From the NCBI GenBank assembly GCA_900542005.1, contig UQLW01000007.1, forward strand, positions 37,558 to 101,557: a stretch of 64,000 nucleotides of DNA, given 5' to 3'. The position numbers and the translations under genes are program-made. Source of the stretch: an uncultured Eubacteriales bacterium (GTDB lineage Bacteria > Bacillota > Clostridia > Christensenellales > UMGS416). The notes beneath the pieces were generated by a model. That model saw only the letters and a program-made list of their open reading frames with translations. It did not search any database and was not told the origin of the DNA. Below are positions 8,471-16,430 of the stretch, in pieces. Position 1 is the stretch's first letter; each line of letters opens with the position of its first letter.

Positions 8471-10093
8471 TCAGCCTCTGGCGCGCTGATAGCGCACCTT
8501 ACCGTCCATAACCGTCATTTCCACCCGCGCCTCACGAAGCTGGTCCGGGCCAAGCTCATAGAGGTCACTGTCAAATACCGTAAAATCCGCCAGCATACCC
8601 GGAGCCAGGACGCCGGCCCGGCCCTCAAGCCCCAGCGCGCGGGCGCCCGCCGCTGTATAAAGCCCCACCGCCTCCTGGATGCTCAGGCGCTGTTCCGGGA
8701 ACCAGCCGCCCTGGGGCCTGCCCTGATAATCCTGCCTTGTCACCGCGCAATACAGGCCGCAGAGGGGATCCAGCGACTCTACCGGGCAGTCGCTTCCAGC
8801 AGAAACCGGGATTCCCGCTTCCAGCATGGTCTTGAAGGCATAGCTGGTCGCCGCCAGCGAGCGTCCCACGCGGGCCTCGGCCATGGATAGATCGTATTCC
8901 AAAAACACCGGCTGGGCAAAGACCTGCATCCGCTGCTCCCGGATGCGCCCTATCAGCGCCGGGTCGGTAATCTGGCAGTGGATGATCCCATGGCGCAGCG
9001 CCGTGTTGGGGCATCGCGCCTGCGCCGCCGATACCGCATCCAACACCATCTCAATCGCGCCGTCTCCAATGGCGTGAACCGCCACGGCCATACCCCGCCG
9101 GTGGGCCATGAACACCAGCCGGTTGAGCTGCCTTTGGGTGTACAGCGCAATTCCCCGGTTGCCGGGATCATCCCGGTAGTCTTCGCGCAGATAGGCGGAA
9201 CGCGCGCCCAGCGACCCATCGGCCAGCAGCTTCAGCGGCCCCAGCCGGAAAAGGCCGTCGCCCCAGCCGGGGCCGTAGCCCCGCTCGAAGAAATCCTGCA
9301 GCGTTTCCTCATCAGGCAAGAGGCACTGCTCCACCACCCGCACCGGCATCTCGCCCCGCTGGGCCAGCGCATGATAAGCGGCGATCACCCGCTCCCACGG
9401 GCAGGGAAGCGAGGCCAGATCCTCGCTCCCCAGAGCTGTAAGGCCCAAGGCGGCCGCCCGCTGCATGCCCTCCAGCAGCAGCGCCTCCACCTCGGCCTGT
9501 TCCATTTGGGCTCCGCTATGCATCAGGGCCATGGCGTCTTCATAGAAGAGCCCGTCCGGCTGGCCGTCCTCTCCGAGGGTAAAGCTGCCGCCGGGCGGGC
9601 ATGCCGTCCCGGCGTTCACGCCCTTGATCTGCATGGCCAGGCTGTTGGCCACCCGGCAGTGGCCGCATACCCGGTCCAGCACGATAGGATGCGCTTGGGA
9701 TATGGCATCCAGATCATGACGGTTCGGCAGCCGCCTCTCGGCGAAAAGGTCCTGATTCCACCCGCAGCCGCGCACCCATTGCCCCTTGGGGATCTTTCTT
9801 TGCCTAATAAAATCCCGCACCGCCTGCTTGAGCTCTTCCAAGCTCTTGATGCCGTAAAGCTGCACCTCGCCCAGGGAAAGGGCCATGTGCGCGGTATGCA
9901 TATGGCTGTCCACCAGGCCCGGCGTCACACACCGCCCCTGAAGGTCGATGACCCGCGCGCCGGCGCCCGCCCGGCGGATCAGGTCGTTGCCCCCCACGGC
10001 GGCGATATGATTGCCCTCCACCGCCAGGGCCCGGGCAAAGGGCCGCTCCGGATCCTGGGTATGGATCCGGCCATTGATCAGGATCATATCCAT
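8471..10093 (-). CDS. YtcJ-like metal-dependent amidohydrolase
   Basis: The protein has 540 residues of the amidohydrolase superfamily, YtcJ subgroup. The N-terminal strand layout (MILINGRIHTQDPE...IDLQGRCVTPGLVDSHMHT) carries the DxHxH metal motif; VHAIGDGAIE, LRHGIIHCQ and SAGSDCPVES supply the later metal ligands. YtcJ-type enzymes hydrolyse amide or N-acyl bonds; the substrate is unknown. Its position as last gene of the murein-peptide operon, directly abutting the endopeptidase gene (stop TAG at 10094-10096 next to ATG), suggests it acts on an N-acyl amino acid or peptide from the cell wall. It has no signal peptide. Confidence 0.8.
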   Translation of the reverse strand: MDMILINGRIHTQDPERPFARALAVEGNHIAAVGGNDLIRRAGAGARVIDLQGRCVTPGLVDSHMHTAHMALSLGEVQLYGIKSLEELKQAVRDFIRQRKIPKGQWVRGCGWNQDLFAERRLPNRHDLDAISQAHPIVLDRVCGHCRVANSLAMQIKGVNAGTACPPGGSFTLGEDGQPDGLFYEDAMALMHSGAQMEQAEVEALLLEGMQRAAALGLTALGSEDLASLPCPWERVIAAYHALAQRGEMPVRVVEQCLLPDEETLQDFFERGYGPGWGDGLFRLGPLKLLADGSLGARSAYLREDYRDDPGNRGIALYTQRQLNRLVFMAHRRGMAVAVHAIGDGAIEMVLDAVSAAQARCPNTALRHGIIHCQITDPALIGRIREQRMQVFAQPVFLEYDLSMAEARVGRSLAATSYAFKTMLEAGIPVSAGSDCPVESLDPLCGLYCAVTRQDYQGRPQGGWFPEQRLSIQEAVGLYTAAGARALGLEGRAGVLAPGMLADFTVFDSDLYELGPDQLREARVEMTVMDGKVRYQRARG

Positions 10094-10906
10094 CTAAAAC
10101 AAGCTCCCCACCATCGTGACCGATGAAAAAAGGTCCTCCCGGAAATCCGGATCGTCCGGCCGCAGCGAATTGACCACCACGCCGTCGCTGCCCTCGGCGG
10201 CAGTAGCGTGCACATACCGTCCATCGCCCAGATACAGGGCCACATGCCCGGGGAAAAAGAGAAGATCCCCCTGGCCAATCCGGTCCATACCGATCTCATG
10301 GATCGGATAACCCGGCCTGACGTCGGCATCCCGGTAGATCATGATGCCCTGCAGGAGATACGCCATGGAGCACAGGCCTGAGCAGTCGATCCCCCAGGGG
10401 GTTTTTCCACCCCAGCGGTACTGCGTACCCCGGTAGGACAGGGCGGTGCGGGCAAGATCGCTGCGCAGCTCCATCGCGTCGCGCTGCTGCCAGGGCGTCT
10501 CCGGGCGGGTCCCCAGGCCGCTTGCACGCGCATAGCCCTGCCGGCCGTCGGGCAGCTCAACCCTAGACCAGCCCTGCTGCCGGTCCAGCTCGAAAAGCCG
10601 CGCCCCCCGGGGCAGCGTCTCCAGCGTCCAGGACTGAACCCGCGGTTCCGCCATAACATCCAGGGCGGCGCGGGTCACCTGGCGCAGCGTCCGCCCGGCC
10701 CAGTCACAGCTTTGCAGCTCATCCTCCAGCAGGCACGCCTTCGGGATATAGCCCGTATAGCCATATTCCGTCGTCGCCTTTACATATTCATCCCGGCGCT
10801 CTCCCAGCTCCACGACCATGCCGGCCAGCGCCTCGTCCGTCCGCTCGCAGTCGGGCCTGGGTTCGGCCATCAGCGGGCCGATGGGGGTAATGACAATGGC
10901 TTTCAT
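10094..10906 (-). CDS. ykfC: NlpC/P60 gamma-D-glutamyl-diamino acid endopeptidase (YkfC-like)
   Basis: The protein has 270 residues. Two SH3b-like domains (about 5-60 and 75-130) precede the NlpC/P60 domain. Catalytic Cys175 is in GIDCSGL, His221 in GHVALYLG and His233 in YVHATA, as in YkfC of Bacillus, which cleaves L-Ala-gamma-D-Glu from recycled murein tripeptides inside the cell. There is no signal peptide, fitting a cytosolic role. The ATG overlaps the stop of the beta-lactamase-fold gene (ATGA). With the epimerase and LD-carboxypeptidase genes of the same operon it forms the ykf recycling set. Confidence 0.9.
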   Translation of the reverse strand: MKAIVITPIGPLMAEPRPDCERTDEALAGMVVELGERRDEYVKATTEYGYTGYIPKACLLEDELQSCDWAGRTLRQVTRAALDVMAEPRVQSWTLETLPRGARLFELDRQQGWSRVELPDGRQGYARASGLGTRPETPWQQRDAMELRSDLARTALSYRGTQYRWGGKTPWGIDCSGLCSMAYLLQGIMIYRDADVRPGYPIHEIGMDRIGQGDLLFFPGHVALYLGDGRYVHATAAEGSDGVVVNSLRPDDPDFREDLFSSVTMVGSLF

Positions 10907-11694
10907 GCTTCCTCCCTTTCCAGCTCATCCCATATTTTCCTGGCCATCGTACCAATCAGCCGCGGGCCCAGCTCTTCGTCGGGCGCGTCCGATACAAAGA
11001 TGCCCAGATAAAAGTCGCCGCCGGGCCGGTAAAAGATCCCGCTGTCATGGGCCAGGCCCGGCAATCCTCCGGATTTGTGAGCCACCGTAAGGTTCCGCGG
11101 CAAATAACGGTAGAAAAGCTCATAATCCCGGTTATCCTTCAGCACCTCCAGGGCCGTCCGGCGCAGCGGCTCCGTCAGCACGCCGCCATGGTAAAGGCGG
11201 CTGAAGATCATGAATTGCTCCCGGGCAGTCGTATAGTTGTTGCGTCCGGCGGCCACTGCGTCAAAATCCAGCATCAGCCGCTCCAGCCGCGTGGTCTTAA
11301 GCCCAAGGGAAGCAAAATAGCCGTTTACCGCTTCCATGCCCAGCAGCCGGATCAGGATATTGGTACAGCTATTGTCGCTGACGGTAATCATAAACCGCAT
11401 GATCTCATCCAGCGAATAGGCGCCCGGCCCCTGCTCGAAAAAGCGGCTGTCCGGCAGGATCATAGCCTCCGTCACCTCAATCCTGGCGCTGAGGGCATAC
11501 TCGCCCCGCTGCACCCGGTCCAGCAGCGCCATCATCAGCGGGGTCTTGATGGTGCTGGCCGATACCGTCTCCTCATCGGGCCGGTAGGCAGCCCAGGGCT
11601 TGTCCTCCGCCATCCCCTGCCAAAGCAGGCTGACCTTGGCCGGCGCGGAAGCCGCCATCGCTTCCAGCTGGGCGCTTACGCTTGCTTTGCTCAT
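10903..11694 (-). CDS. cytosolic beta-lactamase-fold serine hydrolase (second copy)
   Basis: The protein has 263 residues from the ATG at 11694, four bases after the upstream stop; the ATG at 11706 is too close to the GAGGAGG. The class A beta-lactamase/penicillin-binding motifs are all present: S47-TIK50, S106-D-N108 and K207-S-G209. The usual ExxLN motif of the deacylating glutamate is not seen; an LDFDAVAAG segment sits near that place. No signal peptide is found, so an antibiotic-destroying role is unlikely. Embedded in the murein-peptide operon, it more likely cleaves a peptide or D-amino acid bond of a muropeptide. Confidence 0.75.
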   Translation of the reverse strand: MSKASVSAQLEAMAASAPAKVSLLWQGMAEDKPWAAYRPDEETVSASTIKTPLMMALLDRVQRGEYALSARIEVTEAMILPDSRFFEQGPGAYSLDEIMRFMITVSDNSCTNILIRLLGMEAVNGYFASLGLKTTRLERLMLDFDAVAAGRNNYTTAREQFMIFSRLYHGGVLTEPLRRTALEVLKDNRDYELFYRYLPRNLTVAHKSGGLPGLAHDSGIFYRPGGDFYLGIFVSDAPDEELGPRLIGTMARKIWDELEREEA

Positions 11695-11698
11695 GTTA

Positions 11699-12619
11699 TC
11701 ATCCATCCTCCTCAATCACCAGGGTAAGCCCGTCGGCGTTCAGGCAGGCCATAGCCCCCATCGGCAGGCTGCCGGTGGGCAGGCTGTGCCCGCAGGATAG
11801 TCCCATCACCGCCGGCACGCCGGCGGCGGATAGGTGATCCTGAAATACCTCCGCAAGGGTCAGCGATTGCTCCGGCTCCCTGGCCTGGCAGTCGGTCCAG
11901 TCGCCCAGGATGATGCCGGCGGCGCTTTTCAGCTTGCCTGCGGCAGCCAGCTGCTGCAGCATGCCATCCACCCGGTAGGGCGCCTCGTCCACATCCTCCA
12001 GGAAAAGCAGCCGTCCCCGGGTGTCAATCTCATAGCCTGTGCCCAGGGACGAGACCACCAGGGAAAGGTTGCCGCCCACAAGCCGTCCCCGGGCCTGTCC
12101 CCCTGCCAGGCGGGCAAGCCGCCTGCCTTCCGGCAGCGTGTACGGCCCGGCCAGCGAACCAAAAAGCGCCCTTTGCAAGCTGGACGCGGTATAAGCGTCC
12201 AGCGGCTTGTACACCTCCGTGGAGGGCATGGGCATATGATAGCTGGCGAAGCCGCAGCGCTGGTTCAGCATGATATGCAGCGCCGTAATATCGCTGTAGC
12301 CGCCGAAAAACTTGGGATGGGCGGCGATGGCGTCAAAATCCAGCCGGTTCATCAGCCGCTGCGCCCCATAGCCGCCCCGGATACACCAGATCCCATCCAC
12401 CGAGTCATCCAGGAAGGCCCGCATCAGGTCGCCGGCGCGCAGCTCATCGCTGCCGGCCAGGTAGCCTCGCCGGGCGCGGCAGCTCTCATACACCAGGGGC
12501 GTCAGCCCCAGGCGGCGCACAGCCTCCACCGCCGGGGCCAATCGCTCCGGCGGCACCGGGCCCGCCGGCGACAGCAGGGCCACCCGGCTTCCGGGCCGCA
12601 GTTTTGCAGGGAAGATCAT
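11699..12619 (-). CDS. ykfA: LD-carboxypeptidase, peptidase S66 family
   Basis: The protein has 306 residues from the ATG at 12619, which has AGGAG eight bases upstream; the longer frame reaches into the ATPase gene and has no start signal. It is a member of the S66 family (LdcA/YkfA/MccF). The nucleophile region is FFGGYSDITALH with Ser109; IRGGYGAQRL and LSCGHSLPTGSLP supply the glycine-rich loop and the catalytic His. LdcA removes the terminal D-Ala from murein tetrapeptides in the cytoplasm, which feeds the endopeptidase encoded downstream. Confidence 0.88.
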   Translation of the reverse strand: MIFPAKLRPGSRVALLSPAGPVPPERLAPAVEAVRRLGLTPLVYESCRARRGYLAGSDELRAGDLMRAFLDDSVDGIWCIRGGYGAQRLMNRLDFDAIAAHPKFFGGYSDITALHIMLNQRCGFASYHMPMPSTEVYKPLDAYTASSLQRALFGSLAGPYTLPEGRRLARLAGGQARGRLVGGNLSLVVSSLGTGYEIDTRGRLLFLEDVDEAPYRVDGMLQQLAAAGKLKSAAGIILGDWTDCQAREPEQSLTLAEVFQDHLSAAGVPAVMGLSCGHSLPTGSLPMGAMACLNADGLTLVIEEDG

Positions 12620-12635
12620 CCTTACACTCCTTTCC

Positions 12636-13517
12636 TCATCCTCCGCCCTCCATGCGGACAAAGTGCCCGGGGGCGATCTGCCGCAGCCAAGCGTCCCCCT
12701 CGGGCGGCTTCCAGGGCGGCGCGGCCCGTCGCGGCGCGTCGGGGTCCGGCAGCGGCGCCGCGGCCAGCAGGGCCCGGGTATAGGCGTGGGCCGGCCTGGC
12801 AAAGAGCGCCTCAGCCGGGGCCAGCTCCACAAGCCTCCCCCGGCACAGCACGGCGATGCGGTCGCAGAAATAGCCCATCAGCGCCAGGTCATGGGAGATA
12901 AACAGGTATCCCATGCCGCGCTGGTGCTTCAGCTGCGCCAGCAGGTTCAGCACCTGCGCCCGCGCCGACACATCCAGCGCCGAAACCGGCTCGTCGGCGA
13001 TGATGCAGGCCGGATCCATCACCAGCGCCCGGGCAATCCCGATGCGCTGGCGCTGCCCGCCGGAGAACTCATGGGGGAACCGGTCCAGCAGGGTCCCGTC
13101 CAGGCCCACCGCCTCCAGCGCCCTGGCGGCAGCCAGCCGCCGTTCCCTGGCCGAAAGGCGGCCCGGGCCGTTCATCAGCCCCTCGGTGACGATGTATTCC
13201 ACCTTGGCCCGCTCGTTGAGCGAGGCCATGGGGTCCTGAAAAATCATCTGCAGCCTGCCTGGCAGCCTTCGGGCCCTTTCGCGGGGGATAGCCCCCGAAA
13301 TACGCTCCCCCTCCAGATAGATCGCGCCCCCGGATAGGGGATTCAGGCGCAGCGCCGCCCGGCCCAGCGTGCTTTTGCCCGATCCCGATTCCCCGGCCAA
13401 CCCCAGCGTTTCCCCCGGCCGCAGCCCCAGGGTAACCCCTTCCACCGCACGGAAGGGGCCATAATCGATGCTGACATCCTGAAAAGCCAGCAGCGGCGTA
13501 ACCGAAGCCGGCTTCAA
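12636..13517 (-). CDS. dppF: oligopeptide ABC transporter ATPase (DppF/OppF-like)
   Basis: The protein has 293 residues. Walker A is GESGSGKST, the Q-loop MIFQDPMASLN, the signature FSGGQRQRIGIARAL, Walker B CIIADEP, the H-loop ISHDL. The C-terminal HAYTRALLAA segment is the oligopeptide/dipeptide ATPase extension. It pairs with the DppD-like ATPase (overlap of 4 bp) and the two permeases upstream to form a peptide importer. In this setting the likely cargo is murein peptides. It resembles YkfD of Bacillus in position and type. Confidence 0.9.
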   Translation of the reverse strand: MKPASVTPLLAFQDVSIDYGPFRAVEGVTLGLRPGETLGLAGESGSGKSTLGRAALRLNPLSGGAIYLEGERISGAIPRERARRLPGRLQMIFQDPMASLNERAKVEYIVTEGLMNGPGRLSARERRLAAARALEAVGLDGTLLDRFPHEFSGGQRQRIGIARALVMDPACIIADEPVSALDVSARAQVLNLLAQLKHQRGMGYLFISHDLALMGYFCDRIAVLCRGRLVELAPAEALFARPAHAYTRALLAAAPLPDPDAPRRAAPPWKPPEGDAWLRQIAPGHFVRMEGGG

Positions 13518-14536
13518 CCCAGCCTCCCCGCCGGCTGTAGCGCCGGCGGCATGATCCTGGGCGCCCGCGGGTCCATCAGCCAGGTGCGGGCCCAGTGGGT
13601 TGGGCTGGCGGAAAAGGCCGGCGGCTCCTCTTGGTAATCAATGGCCAGGGCATAGGGGTTTCGGGGGGCAAAGGGATCGCCCTGCATCCCATCGGTTACG
13701 ACCGGGGGCGTGCCCGGCAGGCTGTACAGCGGCTGCCCCCGAACCCCACGCTGAGGCAGCGAAGCCAGCAGCGCCCAGGTATAGGGATGCCGCGCGTCAT
13801 AAAAGATCTCCCGCACCAGGCCCAGCTCTACAATCTGCCCGGCATACATCACGGCCACCCGCTGGGCGCAGCGGGCCACCACGCCCAGATCGTGGGTAAT
13901 ATAGACCAGGCTCAGACGGTATTTTTCCTTCATCCGCTCCAATAGATCCAGGATCTGCGCCTGCACCGTCACATCCAGGGCTGTGGTGGGCTCATCGCAG
14001 AACAGGATACGGGGGCGGCAGGCCAGGGCCATCGCAATCACCACGCGCTGGCGCATACCGCCGGAGAGCTCATGCGGGTAACGCTTCAGGCAGGCCGATG
14101 GGTCAGCCATGCCCACATCGGCCAAGAGGGCCGCCGCCGCATCCCGGGCCGCAGCGCCCTTTAGCCCCTGGTGCAGCCGCAGCGTCTCCATCAGCTGGGC
14201 TCCGGCCGTACGCACCGGGTTCAGGCTGGTCATGGGATCCTGCATCACCATGGCCATGGCCGCTCCCCGATAGGGAAGCCAGGCCCGCTCGCCCCGAAGG
14301 AGCGCCAGATTTTTTCCATTATACCATATCTGCCCGCCTTCAATCCATCCATTCCCCTTCAAAAGGCCCATGCACGCCTTGACAAGCACCGATTTCCCCG
14401 AGCCGGATTCGCCCACCACCGCCAGGCTCTCGCCCTCCAAAAGCGTCAGGCTGACGCCCCGCAGCGCCCAGATCCGCGTGCGCCCCAGGGAAAACCCCAC
14501 CTTGAGCCCCTGTATATCCAGTATCGTCCGATCCAT
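13514..14536 (-). CDS. dppD: oligopeptide ABC transporter ATPase (DppD/OppD-like)
   Basis: The protein has 340 residues with all ABC motifs: GESGSGKSVLVKA (Walker A), MVMQDPMTSLNP (Q-loop), LSGGMRQRVVIAMAL (signature), ILFCDEP (Walker B) and YITHDLGVV (H-loop). The C-terminal extension is shorter than usual and does not show the four-cysteine iron-sulfur motif seen in some DppD proteins. AGGAGGGG lies before the ATG. It sits between the permease and the DppF gene, overlapping the latter by 4 bp. Confidence 0.9.
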   Translation of the reverse strand: MDRTILDIQGLKVGFSLGRTRIWALRGVSLTLLEGESLAVVGESGSGKSVLVKACMGLLKGNGWIEGGQIWYNGKNLALLRGERAWLPYRGAAMAMVMQDPMTSLNPVRTAGAQLMETLRLHQGLKGAAARDAAAALLADVGMADPSACLKRYPHELSGGMRQRVVIAMALACRPRILFCDEPTTALDVTVQAQILDLLERMKEKYRLSLVYITHDLGVVARCAQRVAVMYAGQIVELGLVREIFYDARHPYTWALLASLPQRGVRGQPLYSLPGTPPVVTDGMQGDPFAPRNPYALAIDYQEEPPAFSASPTHWARTWLMDPRAPRIMPPALQPAGRLG

Positions 14537-14545
14537 ATGCCCCTC

Positions 14546-15484
14546 CTAGCGATGATTGCGCGGATCTGCCGCGTCGGCCAGGGCATTGCCCACCACATAA
14601 AAGCCCAGGGTCACCAGCGACAGCACCGCCGCCGGGAAGATCAGCTGATAGCGCAGGCTGGCGGCCATCATGAGGCTGCGGCCTTCGTTGATCAGGTTGC
14701 CCAGCGAAGGCATGCCCGCCGGCAGGCCCAGGCCCACATAGGTCAGGAATACCTCGCTGCCAATGGCCGCCGGCACCGTCAGCGCCGCCCGCAGGGTGAT
14801 GACGGAAACCAGGTAGGGCAGCAGATTGCACCTGGCGATGCGGCGAAAGGGCGTGCCCAGGCACCGGGAGGCCACGTTGTAATCCCGGTCCCGCAGCAGC
14901 AGCACCTGGTTGCGGACAAAGCGGGCCATGCCCAGCCATCCGGTCAGGCAAAGGGCGACCAGCAGCGTAGCAAGCCCCGGCCGCAGCAGGTAGCTGGCCA
15001 GCACCAGCAGGATGCTCTGGGGGATATTGTCAACCACGTTATACAGGGCGGTAAAGGCCCCGTCCAGCGGGCGGACGTAGCCCCATATCATCCCCATCAC
15101 CGTGCCGATGGCCATCTCGGCCAGGGCCGCCGTGATCCCGATCAGCAGGCTGACCCGGGTGCCCGCCCATACCCTGGCCCAAAGGTCCTGCCCAATGGCG
15201 TTGGTGCCGAAGGGGAAAGCCCGGCAGGGCGGCAGGTTACGCAGCTGTAATCCCGTTTGGGCATCGTTATAGATGGTAGCGGGCGGATGCTGGCCCGGCA
15301 GCAGGGGCTGCAGCAGGGCAAACAGGATCAGCGCCGCCATAAGGATGGCCATAACCAGCGCGGTACGGTGGCGGCAGAAGGCGCGCAGCGTAGCCCGCCC
15401 ATAGCTATATCCCCCGCGCGATGGGGCGGACGCCGCTTCCCTTGGCCCTACCAGCGCAAACAGCGCCCTATCCCTCGCCGTCAT
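14546..15484 (-). CDS. dppC: peptide ABC transporter permease (DppC/OppC-like)
   Basis: The protein has 312 residues. It has an N-terminal cytoplasmic stretch, a first membrane helix (about 40-62), the OppC_N segment, then five helices of the binding-protein-dependent permease domain. The coupling EAA-like loop reads YNVASRCLGTPFRRIARCNLLP. The ATG at 15484 overlaps the end of the upstream permease by 17 bp, with GGGAGG five bases ahead of it. It forms the channel with the DppB-like protein. Confidence 0.88.
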   Translation of the reverse strand: MTARDRALFALVGPREAASAPSRGGYSYGRATLRAFCRHRTALVMAILMAALILFALLQPLLPGQHPPATIYNDAQTGLQLRNLPPCRAFPFGTNAIGQDLWARVWAGTRVSLLIGITAALAEMAIGTVMGMIWGYVRPLDGAFTALYNVVDNIPQSILLVLASYLLRPGLATLLVALCLTGWLGMARFVRNQVLLLRDRDYNVASRCLGTPFRRIARCNLLPYLVSVITLRAALTVPAAIGSEVFLTYVGLGLPAGMPSLGNLINEGRSLMMAASLRYQLIFPAAVLSLVTLGFYVVGNALADAADPRNHR

Positions 15485-16430
15485 AGCCGCCTCCCTTTCC
15501 CTGCCGCTCCGGCCCAGCCAGCCGCACCCTGGGATCCAGCGCCGCCATCAAAAGATCGCCCAGCAGCAGGCCCACCACGCCCAGCGCCGAATAGATCAGC
15601 ACCAGCGCCTGCACCATCACCGGATCCTGCCGGCGAATCACCTCCACCAAGAGCCCGCCCATACCGGGTACCGAGTAAAGGGACTCCACATAGACCGAGC
15701 CGGCCAGGGTGGTCAGCAGGGCCGTGGGCAGGTATTGGGCCAGGGGGATCACCGCGCAGCGCAGCACATGGCGGCGGGTTACCGTCCCCGGCGGCAGCCC
15801 CTTGGCCCGGGCCAGGCGCACATAGTCGCGGCCAGCCTCATCGGCCATATACCGCTTGAGCCACAGCGCATAAAAGGCCATTCCTCCCAGCGACATGGAT
15901 ATCACCGGCAGGATCCAGCTGGCCGGGTTTTCAGCCGAAAAAAGCATGGGCAGCCCCAGCGCCGCCGTTCCATAGAGCTGGAGAAAGAGATGGTACACCG
16001 CCGAGGGAACCGCGGTTAGGAAGACGACAAGCCAGCCCGCGGGGCGGCCCGCCCAGCCGCCCTGGGCCATGGCGATACCCAGCGGGATACCCGCAGCCAG
16101 CGACAGCGCCATGGCAGACAGGCCCATGGCAATGGATACCGGCGCCTTTTCAGCGATGATCTGCGCAACCTTCACATGGGGGCGGTAGATCAGGCTTTCC
16201 CCCAGGTCGCCCCGGAGCAGGGAGCCATAGAACCGGCCCAGCTGCACCCCTATCGGCGCGTCCAGCCCCATGCTGGTCAGCGCCGCCTGGATCTGCGTCT
16301 CGTCCATGCGGTCATATTCAGGGAAGTACCCCTCCACCGGCAAAAGCCGCATAAACAGGAACACCAGCGTAACGATGGCCCACAGCGTGACCGCCGCCTG
16401 GATAAGGCGCTTGGTCACATAGCGGATCAT
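15468..16430 (-). CDS. dppB: peptide ABC transporter permease (DppB/OppB-like)
   Basis: The protein has 320 residues starting with the typical DppB N-terminal helix (IRYVTKRLIQAAVTLWAIV) followed by a periplasmic-type loop and five further helices. The EAA loop (DYVRLARAKGLPPGTVTRRH) is clear, and SLYSVPGMGGLLVEVIRRQD is the conserved end of the domain. The start overlaps the solute-binding protein gene by 4 bp. It works with the DppC-like protein and the two ATPases. Confidence 0.9.
   Translation of the reverse strand: MIRYVTKRLIQAAVTLWAIVTLVFLFMRLLPVEGYFPEYDRMDETQIQAALTSMGLDAPIGVQLGRFYGSLLRGDLGESLIYRPHVKVAQIIAEKAPVSIAMGLSAMALSLAAGIPLGIAMAQGGWAGRPAGWLVVFLTAVPSAVYHLFLQLYGTAALGLPMLFSAENPASWILPVISMSLGGMAFYALWLKRYMADEAGRDYVRLARAKGLPPGTVTRRHVLRCAVIPLAQYLPTALLTTLAGSVYVESLYSVPGMGGLLVEVIRRQDPVMVQALVLIYSALGVVGLLLGDLLMAALDPRVRLAGPERQGKGGGYDGEG

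Noticed and set aside
10903..11694. antibiotic resistance beta-lactamase
   Set aside because: It has no export signal, lacks the standard ExxLN motif and sits in a murein-peptide operon.
11699..12832. long N-terminal extension of the LD-carboxypeptidase frame
   Set aside because: The first 71 codons lie inside the ATPase gene in another frame, and the ribosome site points to the ATG at 12619.
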